Source: an uncultured Rhizobiaceae group bacterium (lineage in GTDB: Bacteria; Pseudomonadota; Alphaproteobacteria; Rhizobiales; Rhizobiaceae). Taken from it: DNA of 6,988 bases. The stretch is from the NCBI GenBank assembly GCA_938030645.1, contig CALHHQ010000127.1, positions 1 through 6,988 of the forward strand, written 5' to 3'. Below the pieces are notes generated by a model. It saw nothing but the letters and a program-made list of their open reading frames with translations. It had not been told where the DNA came from and searched no databases. The position numbers were made by a program, and so were the translations under genes. Positions 6,554 to 6,988 of the stretch are shown one piece after another (positions within the stretch are counted from its first letter, which is position 1; every line of letters begins with the position of its first letter).

Positions 6554-6988
6554 TGCTCTAATCCGTCTGCAATTGTTTGTGAAGTTACGCGCAATAAATC
6601 GAGATAAGTCGGCGTGGGACCATCTGGGGTCGACAATGAATCCACATAAAGAACGCCTCCATAGACAGCGCCTGTTTCGCGCGCAATTTGCTGGGCGGGA
6701 CGTGGTGAAACCGTGCTTTCAGAAAATATGACGCCTATTTTTTCCGAGCGCACCGTGTCTATGACCTTTCGGACTTGTTGAGGCGTTCCCTGCGCATCTG
6801 CGTTGATGGGCCAGAGGTACAATTCTTTCAAACCGAAGTCGCGGGCTAAGTAACTGAACGCCCCTTCACTGCTGACCAGCCAACGTTTGTCTTCTGCAAT
6901 AGCGGCAATTCGTTCTCGCAAAGGCCGAATGGCAATCTCAATTTTATCTTTGTAAGCGGCAGCATTTGCTTTGTAGACATCCGCATTT
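6550..6988 (-). CDS. sitA: Manganese/iron-binding periplasmic protein SitA (C-terminal part)
   Basis: This is the C-terminal 145 residues of a cluster A-I (TroA/PsaA/SitA) metal-binding lipoprotein or periplasmic protein. The frame is open to the right edge, so the signal peptide and the first two metal-ligand histidines lie outside the window; the TTG at 6921 is internal. The visible part starts in the long linker helix (YKANAAAYKDKIE), then gives LVSSEGAFSYLARDFG with Glu at fragment residue 41, FSEST (88-92), and YVDSLS with Asp at 116. The Glu corresponds to PsaA Glu205, where zinc-specific ZnuA-type proteins carry His; the Asp corresponds to PsaA Asp280. This ligand set points to Mn2+ (or Fe2+) rather than Zn2+. 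The gene is first of the visible sitABCD operon, with its TGA overlapping the sitB GTG by 4 bp. The operon promoter and any Mur/Fur-type operator lie beyond the window. Confidence 0.92.
   Translation of the reverse strand, partial: NADVYKANAAAYKDKIEIAIRPLRERIAAIAEDKRWLVSSEGAFSYLARDFGLKELYLWPINADAQGTPQQVRKVIDTVRSEKIGVIFSESTVSPRPAQQIARETGAVYGGVLYVDSLSTPDGPTPTYLDLLRVTSQTIADGLEQ

Overview
The window looks like ordinary chromosomal DNA of an alphaproteobacterium, most likely a Hyphomicrobiales/Rhizobiales-type or related marine lineage. This rests on the close match of the protein sequences, as I know these families, to alphaproteobacterial MaeB, SitABCD and NMT1-like transporter proteins, and on a moderate GC content. 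The genus cannot be fixed from the sequence alone.

Layout. (1) Plus strand, 1-1569: the 3' end of an ABC transporter permease gene, then a secreted NMT1/THI5-like solute-binding protein. The two are 27 bp apart and clearly one operon, closed by a strong intrinsic terminator at 1593-1631. The cargo is probably a pyrimidine-like or thiamine-precursor-like small molecule, but the substrate is not proven. (2) Plus strand, 1724-3997 (or from 1679): maeB, the large malic enzyme with a C-terminal phosphotransacetylase-like regulatory domain, converting malate to pyruvate. (3) Minus strand, 6988-3988: a manganese(/iron) ABC importer operon in the order sitA (partial, running off the right edge), sitB, sitC, sitD, with each junction a 4-bp stop/start overlap.

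How the parts work. SitA captures divalent metal in the periplasm, SitC and SitD form the membrane channel and SitB drives it with ATP. MaeB is a divalent-metal-dependent enzyme (Mn2+ or Mg2+), but the only visible link to the sit operon is convergent adjacency. The maeB and sitD coding regions overlap tail to tail by 10 bp around the palindrome TACGCGTA, so both proteins end in Thr-Tyr-Ala and there is no room for an intergenic terminator.

Gene density is high. The only gaps are 553-579 and about 154 bp at 1570-1723. There are no RNA genes, mobile elements, CRISPR arrays or large repeats. I do not see a previously undescribed system here; the findings are modest points on start choice, metal specificity, domain activity and overlap architecture.
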